From assembly GCF_004295585.1 (NCBI RefSeq), contig NZ_AP019400.1, positions 2,013,501-2,077,500 on the forward strand: a stretch of 64,000 nucleotides of DNA, in the 5' to 3' direction. The stretch comes from Cohnella abietis (lineage in GTDB: Bacteria > Bacillota > Bacilli > Paenibacillales > Paenibacillaceae). The notes under the pieces were generated by a model, which did no database searches, was not told the origin of the DNA, and saw only the letters and a list, made by a program, of their open reading frames with translations. A program made the position numbers and the translations under genes. Positions 47,601 through 58,841 of this stretch are shown one piece after another; positions within the stretch are counted from its first letter, which is position 1, and each line of letters begins with the position of its first letter.

Positions 47601-50600
47601 GATGCGGATCATGGATATAAGAAGGGTACAATCAAGCTGTATGTGAATGGAGTTTTGGAAGGAAACAATACAACTGATGGTCCGCTCCCGATCAATGAAA
47701 CGAATGACCTGACTATTGGCGGCGATGTGGAAGGCTTCGGCGATGTGGTTAATTTGTTCGAAGGCGGAATTGATCATGTTAGGATTTACTCACGAGCGCT
47801 CAGCCCCGAGGAAGTAGCCACGAACTTTAAGGAGCGGTTTAACGATGCGGTCAAGATTGTAGGCGGACATGACATCGTTCTGTTCGAAGGTGAAATCGCT
47901 TGGCTCGATGTAAAGCTGCCGATTAATGTTACTGATGAGGCAGATTGGAGCATACCGAAAAATGGAGTCATTAAGGAAGATGACGACAATGGAAACAAGC
48001 GCGCAATCAAAGCAGTGGCCCCCGGTGTCGAAACGGTTAGTGTAACTGTGGGAGACGATAGCGATACGGTTAATGTCATTGTTGCAAACTATAACGCCAA
48101 GCTTACAATGAACAAAAATATTCAAAACAGTGCGAATCTGGCCCCATTTATGGCGCCGGGCAAGGTAGCCACGAATTGGGGTTCTCTTTCACCGGACGTG
48201 GCAACTGTTGACGCCAATGGCAAAGTAACCGCCAAGACGATCGGCAATACGGTTGTATTTGCTACGGTGGACGGCAAAACGGTCAGAACAAGGGTAATCG
48301 TTGACCCAGATCCGAATGCAATCGAGGAGCTCCCGCCGATCGATATTTCCAAGAGACCGAGAGCGGCCCAAACGGTTAAACTGAACAATACAACGCCTGC
48401 CTTTGCAGGTGAAGTATTCCAGAAGATCGTAACTAAGTATACGAAGACGGATGCTGCGCTTCCGCTTGAAGTAGTAAATTATATTAATGGTGTCACTTCT
48501 GCGCCCACGGATCTTTCGATTCCGGTATTAGCCGGGAAACTACCTGGCGAAATTCTTCCCGTCGACACCGGGGATGTCAAATTTACAATAGTAGGAACGG
48601 ACAATACGACATGGCTGGCTACGAATAAAGGCGTCGTACGTGTTAACCCGGATGAAACGTACTATCGCGATGTTGTGCAGTTGTTCGCAACGCATAGGTA
48701 TTTGCCAGACGACGATGTTCAGTATATTGCACTTGATGGCGATAACGGAGTATGGGTTGTCACAAGTACTGGCGTATCCCATATCCAGATGGTTTTAATG
48801 AAGTATGTTGAGAAAGCCCAGATCATGAGCGACAATCTGGAAGCAAATAATATACGCCGCGGGCCTGACGGTCAAATCGCCTTGCCTTTCCTAAACACTG
48901 GCTCCGGTACGCCGGGGAACCGTAAAGGAACGGAAAAAGATAACGATGGACTGTGGACGGCGGATGCCATCGCTGGTGAATTGTTCCGTACTGCCGTAGA
49001 GGAAGCCAAGTATCCAGGAAACGCGGAGGCCAAGGAGGCACGTGCGAGGGCGACAAGATCCGTTGAAGTCGATTTGTTGCTCATGTACGTCACGGGACGC
49101 GCAGGTCAGATTGATGCCAAAGTCAAGATGATGCCATACAGCACGATGGATGTCACTATGATGAGCTATTCCTATCTGAAAGCAGGAGGAAACAAAAATA
49201 AACCGGAGGATTATGTATACTCAGGCCCGGCTGCCACCGAGAAGCGGACGATTCAGGGCTTCATTAGCCGGACGTTGGGAATAGATAAAGAAGGCTTCGA
49301 TAAGCATTACGGTTGGGATGGCATCTACTATAAGAAAGGGAAAGAGGTAGATGGCAATAGCTATTCCTACAACACGACTGAGTTAAATGAAATAAACAAC
49401 GATCCGGAAAACAAAAGTAATAGTGATGTAAAGAAGAAAGGTTGGGGAGAATTCGCGGGCTCCGTCGTCAATTCGGCGAACAAGATTCCGGACAGACTCG
49501 CCAAACTGTACACCGACCTCGGCGCTACCGAGAAGGACCTTTATTATAAAGGCGATACAAGCGCAGACGAAATTCTTGGCCATATGTATATGTACAAAAT
49601 TGCCTATGATACACTGTGCACCGGTCCTAACGCGGATGAAGAGCTGGGAGCACTGATCGCCAACGCGTCGGGAGAGTTCGCGCGTCATGTTATCAATAAT
49701 GGCTACACGATTGTCGATATAACCGGGCAGCCAACCACGCACGGTAAGTATAATGGCGATACATTCGGACGGACTGAAGACGCTGGTGAAGATACGGCGT
49801 TGCGGGCAGCGGAGCTGATGACCATCTTTAAGACGGCCGCTTACTTGACAGGTGACTCCAAGTTCCTAGACGAGTATCGCAAAGTGGCAAGGGACTATAT
49901 ATATCCGTCTGTATTCGCAGATGAGGATGCCTACAAAGACGTAGTTGACGGCATCGTAGGAATGGGTCCGCTTGCCGGAGCCAAGGAGCTTGCAGGCGTT
50001 AAGATGCCTTCACAGGACGGGTATGCCAAAGGATATATGAACCGGTTGGATCAGCGCTGGGCGAGTTATTATTATGCTAGTAGAAGAGACGGTGACCCGC
50101 ATCCGTTCACTTGGTACAATTATTCGGACGAACGGCAGGCTATGTTCACCTTCTACAACCTGATTACGATTCCGGATGAACAGGGTGATGAAGACATTGC
50201 CGTCATGATTCGAGCGGGACTAGATAACTGGTACAAGTCCAACATGCAATATGAAGACGAACCGCTGTGGGATTATATTTACCAGCTTGCCTATCCCGAC
50301 AAAAAGGTCATCGACCTTGAAAAGGCAGCATGGGTGCTGAAACGGACACCGATCGACAGAACCAATTACTACGTCAATCTTACTGGACGCAAAGATATAT
50401 CTTGGTTCGTGACGAGAGCGATCGTCGATGCGGATGACGGTTACAATAGTAAGGTTTCGGATGGAGGCCTCATTACCAGTACCGGCGTTCCTGCGGCTAA
50501 CGGGATCGTATACAATCCTGATACAAAGCAATACATCAAGAAGGCTGTCAAGGAAGGCGATCTGTTCGTTGCAAGATCGAGAAGGCAGGAAGGAAGACAT

Positions 50601-50795
50601 GTACAGACCGCGATGAGTGACGATCCAACGAGGAAAGTTGCGGTTTCGCCAGACGAGCGGTCCCTTACGAGACCTGGTGATAGCTTGTTTGCGATCGACG
50701 AGGGCGGCGACGAAAATTCATGGGACTACGGGAATGCGTTCAACGCTGCGTATTGGATGGCACGATACTATGGCATGATTAGCGACGATAGATAA
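44670..50795 (+). CDS. Giant S-layer-anchored metallophosphoesterase/LamG multidomain protein
   Basis: This 2041-residue protein has a signal peptide (to about 34) and three SLH domains (about 38-205, with DNITRAEFV, ASITRQEVA and APITRAEAV). A beta-rich region (210-385) and a Gly/Asn linker near 395-408 follow. The metallophosphoesterase (about 414-690) keeps VMSDIHIG, LNGDFVDKG, VPGNHEYY, ILAHYPY and ITGHTHYT. Then come FnIII (about 715-820), LamG (833-1058, ending IYSRALSPEEV), an Ig-like stretch and a propeller-like fragment (VWVVTSTGVSHI, about 1310-1370). The C-terminal 640 residues look like an alpha/alpha-barrel of carbohydrate-active type (DNDGLWTADAIAGELFRTAV). It probably sits on the cell wall and acts on a phosphorylated glycan. 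Upstream PhoP-type repeats suggest phosphate-starvation control. Confidence 0.85.
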   Translation: MNVGTSMNRTWKRSLAFLLMLSMMLSSVQTLFASTSVKESHWAAEELNSWVKMQLLQGSVDGSLRPDDNITRAEFVTLLNKVFRLTNKSSRTFPDVKADKWYADAIQKAVDAGLLQGDSKGNMRPEASITRQEVAVVVAKAFKLEGDASSTHGFADAAAIADWAKDAIGALRKNGYIAGRSGNKFAPSAPITRAEAVKIIDSVMGELLFSAGTYSGSKKGNVVINAKDIILSDLTVNGNLYLTQGIGDGAVTLRHVKVTGTIFVEGSGTVNVDNADASQKLTFSGNVNHLRINSRANVVLNAGTTVSELLMTERSEGSSITISGGSSVASLILNAAVNVGGSGTIEQAIINVSGSTLAQTPAHITFNSGATAMIAGREVSKGTEPGQSKPPTTGGGNGGGNGGGGGNTEKTPLLTFPVMSDIHIGIDDVSVDSEAKFAQALEAYKKLGKYDAIVLNGDFVDKGTLKQYDSAMRILNEHKLDTAKSIIVPGNHEYYASKELGSDYKAAERFYEQTGMNKDGYHVEPVDSIKENAGIYFDTWEKGYHFITMDHDRKSMSDDKYKWLEKKISQDEQGKDADPSKPVFILAHYPYQNTTYGSEGAGWKNQTEYDKFSKVMQKHPNAILITGHTHYTLEHPNTINADNGYIRINDGAVAFVQAHGYSNDDDIYLDKNISQGLLFNVYDDKLVIERRALNHNGALIGTPYTIDLKKPVESVKAFSVNMKNPEFNKDMKVTVSSVSMVSATFTWPKAIADSKMDFYEIIVNGKLIGAPSVISPYIEAASHTFIANGLKPNTDYTVTIKAHDAYGKVSAPITATFKTSAAPAGYDSQAADVLDIDFTTVNGRAVTDITLNHNDAVLEHNANVIYDNKFEKPALILDGKGSRGTPSSIARIKYNSSLFKQDAMTIETAVYISPDSDLTKEEYHILGNYENGGYSLYYSAKDKKFVFDTRHSDDPAESKVMGDVKGKIVYLTAVYDGDADHGYKKGTIKLYVNGVLEGNNTTDGPLPINETNDLTIGGDVEGFGDVVNLFEGGIDHVRIYSRALSPEEVATNFKERFNDAVKIVGGHDIVLFEGEIAWLDVKLPINVTDEADWSIPKNGVIKEDDDNGNKRAIKAVAPGVETVSVTVGDDSDTVNVIVANYNAKLTMNKNIQNSANLAPFMAPGKVATNWGSLSPDVATVDANGKVTAKTIGNTVVFATVDGKTVRTRVIVDPDPNAIEELPPIDISKRPRAAQTVKLNNTTPAFAGEVFQKIVTKYTKTDAALPLEVVNYINGVTSAPTDLSIPVLAGKLPGEILPVDTGDVKFTIVGTDNTTWLATNKGVVRVNPDETYYRDVVQLFATHRYLPDDDVQYIALDGDNGVWVVTSTGVSHIQMVLMKYVEKAQIMSDNLEANNIRRGPDGQIALPFLNTGSGTPGNRKGTEKDNDGLWTADAIAGELFRTAVEEAKYPGNAEAKEARARATRSVEVDLLLMYVTGRAGQIDAKVKMMPYSTMDVTMMSYSYLKAGGNKNKPEDYVYSGPAATEKRTIQGFISRTLGIDKEGFDKHYGWDGIYYKKGKEVDGNSYSYNTTELNEINNDPENKSNSDVKKKGWGEFAGSVVNSANKIPDRLAKLYTDLGATEKDLYYKGDTSADEILGHMYMYKIAYDTLCTGPNADEELGALIANASGEFARHVINNGYTIVDITGQPTTHGKYNGDTFGRTEDAGEDTALRAAELMTIFKTAAYLTGDSKFLDEYRKVARDYIYPSVFADEDAYKDVVDGIVGMGPLAGAKELAGVKMPSQDGYAKGYMNRLDQRWASYYYASRRDGDPHPFTWYNYSDERQAMFTFYNLITIPDEQGDEDIAVMIRAGLDNWYKSNMQYEDEPLWDYIYQLAYPDKKVIDLEKAAWVLKRTPIDRTNYYVNLTGRKDISWFVTRAIVDADDGYNSKVSDGGLITSTGVPAANGIVYNPDTKQYIKKAVKEGDLFVARSRRQEGRHVQTAMSDDPTRKVAVSPDERSLTRPGDSLFAIDEGGDENSWDYGNAFNAAYWMARYYGMISDDR

Positions 50796-50845
50796 TTGAA
50801 CGCATTGCAAAAATCGTAATAAAACGGTAAGTATATACGTGTTAA

Positions 50846-50879
50846 CTAAGAGAGCCACCTGGGATCAGGTGGCTCTTAG
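50846..50879. terminator. Hairpin after the giant SLH gene
   Basis: CTAAGAGAGCCACCT pairs with AGGTGGCTCTTAG around a six-base loop; there is no long T run on the plus strand. Confidence 0.6.
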
Positions 50880-50919
50880 GCGCGTCCCCCTTCTATAGGC
50901 AGATAAACAATGATTTCGT

Positions 50920-50959
50920 AAAAAAAAGAAACCCAAAGTCTCGAAAAGACGGGGTTTCT
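50920..50959 (-). terminator. Terminator of the 51004-51444 gene
   Basis: Read on the minus strand, AGAAACCCCGTCTT pairs with AAGACTTTGGGTTTCT imperfectly and is followed by an eight-T run. Confidence 0.85.
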
Positions 50960-51003
50960 CGACAATCCCTTTGTTCGTTTAATTCAAAACCGTTCAACTT
51001 CAA

Positions 51004-51444
51004 CTATCCGTTCACGAAATCATCAATTTCATTTAATCCAAGGCTATATACTTGCTTCTCATCTACATGATAAACGGTGAGTAGCTGGTTGACTGGATCG
51101 AAATTAATAACTCGACAGGGGATACTCATCTTTACACCGCGGCCTTTATTTATACTTAAACGAATGAGCTGATTGCTCTCAATGAAATGGCGAATGCGGA
51201 GCTCGAGTGAATCGGCTTGAACAGGCGCTTTACTAGCTGCTTTCTTAGCTGAAGGGCTTGCTACTGGAGCAGCTGAGGCTGCCTTACCCGTCTCTATGTC
51301 TGAGCCAATGCGATAATCCGTGATTTCAGCGTTGTCTAACACTGAAATTAATTGCTTTAGTGCTGCACCCTTGCTTGAGGCAGAAATATTTATTTCAACT
51401 TGAAATAAGTGGGAGCCATCGGATGTTTTGTTTGTACGGTTCAT
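51004..51444 (-). CDS. Hypothetical protein, 146 residues
   Basis: Two folded parts are joined by an Ala/Lys/Pro/Ser-rich linker (about residues 54-78). The N-terminal part (LFQVEINISASSKGAALKQL) resembles a small alpha/beta domain. The C-terminal part (MSIPCRVINFDPVNQLLTVY, then VYSLGLNEIDDF) reads like a WYL/SH3-like beta barrel. GGAGG lies seven bases before the start and a terminator follows, so it is a real monocistronic gene. I do not recognise a named family. Confidence 0.75.
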   Translation of the reverse strand: MNRTNKTSDGSHLFQVEINISASSKGAALKQLISVLDNAEITDYRIGSDIETGKAASAAPVASPSAKKAASKAPVQADSLELRIRHFIESNQLIRLSINKGRGVKMSIPCRVINFDPVNQLLTVYHVDEKQVYSLGLNEIDDFVNG

Positions 51445-51630
51445 GCAGAGGCCTCCATTGTATTGCGTAGTTCGTTAAAACTAAGTCTTATAAGTCTTAT
51501 ATCCCAATATAACATTTTTTTAGTGCCCAATATACACCTGGTGGGCGAATAACCCTGAAAAATGAGTCTTACGGCGCATATTGTATATGGCATGAACCTA
51601 TGCTGCAAGGAAGGAAGGGAGGTGATAGGC

Positions 51631-51945
51631 ATGGTAAGAGTAATACCACTCCAGATTGAAGCTTGGTCAGCAGTTGGTGTTGAGGTAATATTGCCAAAAA
51701 CAACGTTACTGGCAATTACAGCGGGAGACGGTTACATCATGTGCGGGGCACTTGATGTGCAGCTGCTTAATGAAAAGCTTAAAGATCGTCACATCATTGC
51801 AGGTCGTGCGGTTGGTGTACGGACATTACAGCAATTGCTAGATGCTCCATTGGAGTCTGTTACAGATGCCGCAGAAGCAATCGGTATTAAGGTTGGGATG
51901 AGCGGTCAGGAAGCCATCTGTATTCTAGCTAAGGCCGCCTCATGA
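51631..51945 (+). CDS. DUF1805 family protein (YunC-like)
   Basis: This 104-residue protein matches YunC-type DUF1805 proteins: [40 protein letters not shown] and [15 protein letters not shown]. The family is common in Bacillales with unknown function. ATG 51631 is chosen because GGGAGGTGA lies just upstream; the longer reading from 51562 has no ribosome-binding site. Confidence 0.85.
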   Translation: MVRVIPLQIEAWSAVGVEVILPKTTLLAITAGDGYIMCGALDVQLLNEKLKDRHIIAGRAVGVRTLQQLLDAPLESVTDAAEAIGIKVGMSGQEAICILAKAAS

Positions 51946-52139
51946 CCGCCACTGCGCTCGCAATAATTTACTGAATATACTGCGACTCCTTCAGGAGCGG
52001 TACGCTTGTCGAAACCCGTGGTCACTTCATCAGGATGGCGTTCCTCGATCGGGATGTCGGCGCCAGCAGGCGTCGACAAATCGATAGTTGACAACGGACA
52101 TGCTACGTAGAAAAGAATATCATGAGCCTTTGCAAGCAC
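51906..52139 (-). pseudogene. Possible small gene or remnant
   Basis: A minus-strand frame reads [20 protein letters not shown] and [20 protein letters not shown], which looks protein-like. It stays open upstream to about 52215 but offers only a GTG at 52139 without a Shine-Dalgarno. Its 3' end overlaps the DUF1805 gene by 40 bases. It may be the tail of a decayed gene. The rest of the gap to 52363 shows no gene. Confidence 0.3.
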
Positions 52140-52363
52140 TGCAACGCTTAGGTTTTCCGATAGGATCGGTTGTATTAGTAAGTTGATTGACCTAGATGTA
52201 AGTATAAATCACTTTTCTCGAGGTTTAAAGACAGATGCCTAACGACATAAGAAATTCGAGTTTATATACAAAATGAACCAAATGAACGGCTGCTGCATCT
52301 AACTCTATAGAAATATGAAATAAAGTAACCACATGATGTCGCAAGAAGATTGGAGGAAGCCTT

Positions 52364-52903
52364 TTGACTGACTTAGCATGGAAAACAGATCTACAGCTGG
52401 CATGCGCTGGTGATCGTGATGCTTTTGCTAGACTCATCCGCGAAATGCAAAACGAGATGTACGGAATGGCTAAGACATTATTACATAAGGATGAAGATTG
52501 CGCAGATGCAATTCAAGAAGCGATATTAAAAGCTTATCGAAGCATTAAGCGATTAAGGGAGCCTGCTTATTTTCGCACGTGGATGTTTCGAATTCTCATC
52601 CATGAGTGCCAGCAGCTTTATCGCAAGCAGAAAAGAACCTCCCCATCAGACAAGCTGCCGGAACGCCATGCATATGAAGCAGCAGTAGACTTGGATTTGC
52701 AGGATGCCGTTAATCGATTAGACGAGTCGCTAAGAACCTTGGTGAAGCTGCACTATTATGCAGATTTGCCGCTCTCGCAAATTGCTGAGATGTTAGGCGT
52801 GTCTGAAGGTACATTGAAATCGAGACTGCACCGGGCAAGAAAACAATTGGCCTCGTGGTTAAGCCTATCTGAGAAAGGTGGAATCGGTTATGAGCTTCAA
52901 TGA
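52364..52903 (+). CDS. ECF-type RNA polymerase sigma factor
   Basis: This 179-residue sigma factor has region 2 (ARLIREMQNEMYGMAKTLLH, DAIQEAILKAYRSI, FRTWMFRI) and region 4 (LPLSQIAEMLGVSEGTLKSR), with the short linker of extracytoplasmic-function sigmas. TTG 52364 follows GGAGG by seven bases. It overlaps the next gene, a DUF4179 protein, by 14 bases, so sigma and anti-sigma are coupled. The signal and regulon are unknown. Confidence 0.92.
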   Translation: MTDLAWKTDLQLACAGDRDAFARLIREMQNEMYGMAKTLLHKDEDCADAIQEAILKAYRSIKRLREPAYFRTWMFRILIHECQQLYRKQKRTSPSDKLPERHAYEAAVDLDLQDAVNRLDESLRTLVKLHYYADLPLSQIAEMLGVSEGTLKSRLHRARKQLASWLSLSEKGGIGYELQ

Positions 52904-54254
52904 GCTTGATACTCTTCTAAAAGACCAACGAATGGCAACGCCAAGCAGCGTTCCTCCGAGCGTAGCTAAAGCCATTGATGAAGCGTTATTTTACTTGCCG
53001 GACCGTCATTCGCTTATTCAGTCGACAAGGAGAAAACGCGCAACCATGTATTGGGCAGCATCGTTTGCCGTACTAGGCTGTGTGATTATTGCGTCTGCAT
53101 TATATGAATCTAGGACAACTGCACCGGGCTCTACCATTCAGGAACCCATCGAATTAACGCAAGCGACCTCGATACGAGCTTTACTAGATTTAGAAAGCAC
53201 TGGTTCCCCATTTCGTAATTTCTTAAAAAATGATAAAAGTAATGCGGCAATAGCAAGTGTAGTGGATCAAGGAGTCACTTTAACAGTTCGAGACGTTATC
53301 TATGATGGATATGAGTTATCTGTGCGATATTCCGTAAGCTCGGAGAAAGACATTGAAGGATATACTCTGGATGGTGATTTAAGTATGGATGGTCGTAGTA
53401 TTGGTAAAATCGGCTATATCCAGTCTGAGGAGTCTGGTCAATTGGAGCATTATTACGAGAAGCTAGATTCCGAGCATTACGAAGGATTAGTGAGAACATG
53501 GAAGCTCAGCCATAGCCAATACCGCCCTGAATCGTTTCATTTAAAGCTCGAGGTTTCAAAAGTTGGCAGCTTAACAGGGAAGTGGTCCTTGGACATCCCG
53601 GCAAAGAAAACATCAGACATTATCGTGATCAACCCGGATCTGAGCAAATCTTCTGAGCTCGGGACATTGAGCTTGCGCAAAGTAGAGCTTTCCCCAGTAT
53701 CTACGCAATTAAATTATGCATTTAAGCCAGGGAAGGTGGACAGGAAGGCTAGCATAGGGATTGAGCTTACGGATGACTTAGGCTATCCGTATGGAAGTGT
53801 AATCAATAGGGACTACAAGGCATTCACCAGGTTAGAATTTGGACCTGTCGTTGCTGGGGCAAAGACTTTAATTGTTCGTTCGTTTTATTATGATGATAGA
53901 AATTGGCAGAAGGCAGAGCCAAGTGACTATATCCGAACTCCGATGCTTAAGCAGCCGACGCAAGAAGAGCCGCTAGTGTTATCTCTTGGTGAAGCGGGGG
54001 AAATGTATATTACAGGCATTGAATATTTGTCTGACAGAACGATCGTGCATTCACGGTTCGACAGCACAGTAAATGGTGCATTCCAAATCGAAGATGAGAA
54101 TGGGAATAGTCTACCCTTGCTATTATGGGGATTAGGCGGGGATGTAGAATTCAAGCCAATTCCAAGAGATGCCCAATTGACATTCCTCACTCGTCCCACT
54201 TTTCCGCACATCTATATTCCGGAATTAGAGCTTAGAGTAGACCTCCCGCAGTAA
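52890..54254 (+). CDS. DUF4179 transmembrane anti-sigma factor
   Basis: This 454-residue protein has a cytoplasmic N-terminus, one membrane helix (YWAASFAVLGCVIIASALY, about 55-75) and a large extracytoplasmic beta-rich domain. The early part (GVTLTVRDVIYDGYELSVRY) is the DUF4179 pattern seen in proteins paired with SigV/YlaC-like sigmas. ATG 52890 overlaps the sigma gene. It presumably binds and inhibits the sigma until an envelope signal arrives. Confidence 0.85.
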   Translation: MSFNELDTLLKDQRMATPSSVPPSVAKAIDEALFYLPDRHSLIQSTRRKRATMYWAASFAVLGCVIIASALYESRTTAPGSTIQEPIELTQATSIRALLDLESTGSPFRNFLKNDKSNAAIASVVDQGVTLTVRDVIYDGYELSVRYSVSSEKDIEGYTLDGDLSMDGRSIGKIGYIQSEESGQLEHYYEKLDSEHYEGLVRTWKLSHSQYRPESFHLKLEVSKVGSLTGKWSLDIPAKKTSDIIVINPDLSKSSELGTLSLRKVELSPVSTQLNYAFKPGKVDRKASIGIELTDDLGYPYGSVINRDYKAFTRLEFGPVVAGAKTLIVRSFYYDDRNWQKAEPSDYIRTPMLKQPTQEEPLVLSLGEAGEMYITGIEYLSDRTIVHSRFDSTVNGAFQIEDENGNSLPLLLWGLGGDVEFKPIPRDAQLTFLTRPTFPHIYIPELELRVDLPQ

Positions 54255-54306
54255 CAAGTATGGTATAATTAAAGGGACTGCAAGGGAAAGAGGTGCGAAT
54301 AGACAA

Positions 54307-54891
54307 GTGGACACCCCAATCGCATTAAGGGAATGGGCGGTAGCCGTCAAGGCTTTGGAGCAAGGCCGTCAGGTTATCGTGCTGCGTAAAGGTGGCATAG
54401 CCGAAGAAACTAAGGAGTTCAAGCTGGAAAGTCCGAAATTTTTTCTCTTTCCATCCTATGAGCACCAACGACCAAGCTTAGTTAAACCAGAAGCGAGTGA
54501 TATGGTCAGCCTAACGCAATCTGAGGCGGAGAAATTGTCCGATCAAATAGGCATAACCTCTTATGCTGAAGTGATAGAGGATATAGAGATAAACGATGTC
54601 GAGACTCTACAGAGGCTTGATAAGCTTCACATCTGGACAGAGGATTATGCAGAAGAACGGTTGAAGTGGAAAAAAACAAAGCCGCTGCACGTATTAATTT
54701 TGCGAGTATATAAGCTGGAGACACCTCAGATCATTCCGATGAGAGATAGCTATGGTGGCTGTAAATCATGGCTTCATCTTGAAAATTTTGAGAATATATC
54801 CTCACTACCGATGAAAGCTGTCTTGAGTGAGCAACAATTTGAGCAACAAACTAATACAGTGAGGAATCAGCTGAAAAGTAGAGTAAAATGA
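54307..54891 (+). CDS. DUF1802 family protein
   Basis: This 194-residue cytoplasmic protein matches DUF1802: IALREWAVAVKALEQGRQVI, VLRKGGIAEETKEF, FFLFPSYEHQRPSLV and the conserved RVYKLETPQIIPMRDSYGGC. GTG 54307 follows AGAGGTG at a somewhat long distance. The function is unknown. It lies between the sigma/anti-sigma pair and the suf operon and has its own terminator. Confidence 0.85.
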   Translation: MDTPIALREWAVAVKALEQGRQVIVLRKGGIAEETKEFKLESPKFFLFPSYEHQRPSLVKPEASDMVSLTQSEAEKLSDQIGITSYAEVIEDIEINDVETLQRLDKLHIWTEDYAEERLKWKKTKPLHVLILRVYKLETPQIIPMRDSYGGCKSWLHLENFENISSLPMKAVLSEQQFEQQTNTVRNQLKSRVK

Positions 54892-54896
54892 CCATT

Positions 54897-54941
54897 CCGG
54901 ACCTTTTTTCCCATGCGGGAAAAGGCCCGGTTTGCTTTTTT
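54897..54941 (+). terminator. Terminator after the DUF1802 gene
   Basis: CCGGACCTTTTTTCCC pairs with GGGAAAAGGCCCGG around a short loop, then TTTGCTTTTTT. Confidence 0.8.
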
Positions 54942-54965
54942 GACGTAACTTTCATAAAATTGTTA

Positions 54966-54994
54966 TTGAGAATCAGTGAGAATCAAATTAAAAT
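54966..54994 (+). promoter_or_regulatory. suf operon promoter with tandem GAGAATCA
   Basis: TTGAGA (54966) and TAAAAT (54989) are 17 bases apart. GAGAATCA repeats at 54968 and 54978, ten bases apart, inside the promoter, a layout suited to a repressor. The repressor is unidentified. Confidence 0.55.
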
Positions 54995-55053
54995 GATTAT
55001 AAAGAAGGATTTATTTTAATAGATAAATCCCATAGAAACTTGGAGGTAAATAA

Positions 55054-55833
55054 ATGTCGACTCAATTTGAAATACAAGGACTGAAATCGTCCATAGAAGG
55101 TAAAGAAATACTGAAGGGTATCGATCTTAAGATTAATGGCGGAGAAGTCCACGCGATCATGGGTCCTAACGGTACGGGTAAGAGTACGCTCGCATCCGCA
55201 CTTATGGGACATCCTAAATATGAAGTAACTGAGGGAACTGTTACGCTTAACGGCGAAGATGTACTAGATATGGGAGTGGACGAGCGTGCACGCGCTGGAC
55301 TCTTCTTGGCAATGCAATATCCAAGTGAAATTACGGGCGTAACAAACGCCGACTTCTTACGTAGTGCTATCAACGCACGTCGTGAGGAAGGAAATGAGAT
55401 TTCACTTATTAAATTCGTACGTCAAATGGAGAAAAAGATGAAGGAGCTTGAAATGAACCCTGAGTTCATGCATCGCTACCTGAATGAAGGCTTCTCCGGC
55501 GGAGAGAAAAAGCGTAACGAAATTCTTCAAATGATGCTGCTTGAGCCTAAGCTCGTTATTTTGGATGAGATCGACTCCGGTCTTGATATTGATGCTCTAC
55601 GCATCGTCGCAGAAGGCGTAAACGCCATGCGTGCAGAAGATCGTGGTTTCTTGATTATTACTCACTATCAGCGTTTGCTTGATTATATTACACCTGATTT
55701 CGTTCATGTTATGATGCAAGGCCGCATCGTGAAGTCCGGCGGTCCTGAGCTTGCACAACGTCTAGAAGCTGAAGGTTATGATTGGGTTAAAGAAGAACTG
55801 GGCATCGTCGACGAGACCGTCGGCCAAGCTTAA
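55054..55833 (+). CDS. sufC: Fe-S cluster assembly ATPase SufC
   Basis: This 259-residue ABC-type ATPase powers the SufBCD scaffold. Walker A is [14 protein letters not shown], the signature is [13 protein letters not shown] and Walker B is [23 protein letters not shown] precedes ATG 55054. It opens a complete sufCDSUB operon in the usual Firmicute order, with a sigma-A-like promoter at 54966. Confidence 0.96.
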   Translation: MSTQFEIQGLKSSIEGKEILKGIDLKINGGEVHAIMGPNGTGKSTLASALMGHPKYEVTEGTVTLNGEDVLDMGVDERARAGLFLAMQYPSEITGVTNADFLRSAINARREEGNEISLIKFVRQMEKKMKELEMNPEFMHRYLNEGFSGGEKKRNEILQMMLLEPKLVILDEIDSGLDIDALRIVAEGVNAMRAEDRGFLIITHYQRLLDYITPDFVHVMMQGRIVKSGGPELAQRLEAEGYDWVKEELGIVDETVGQA

Positions 55834-55851
55834 GGAGGGGGCAAAGCATTC

Positions 55852-58821
<2,970 letters not shown>

Positions 58822-58841
58822 ACAAGGAGGTTGATGAAATC

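Noticed and set aside
50846..50879. Riboswitch or attenuator after the giant gene
   Set aside because: A simple hairpin between two converging genes is explained as a terminator.
54966..54994. Fur box in the suf promoter
   Set aside because: The GAGAATCA copies are direct repeats, not the inverted GATAAT arrangement expected for Fur.
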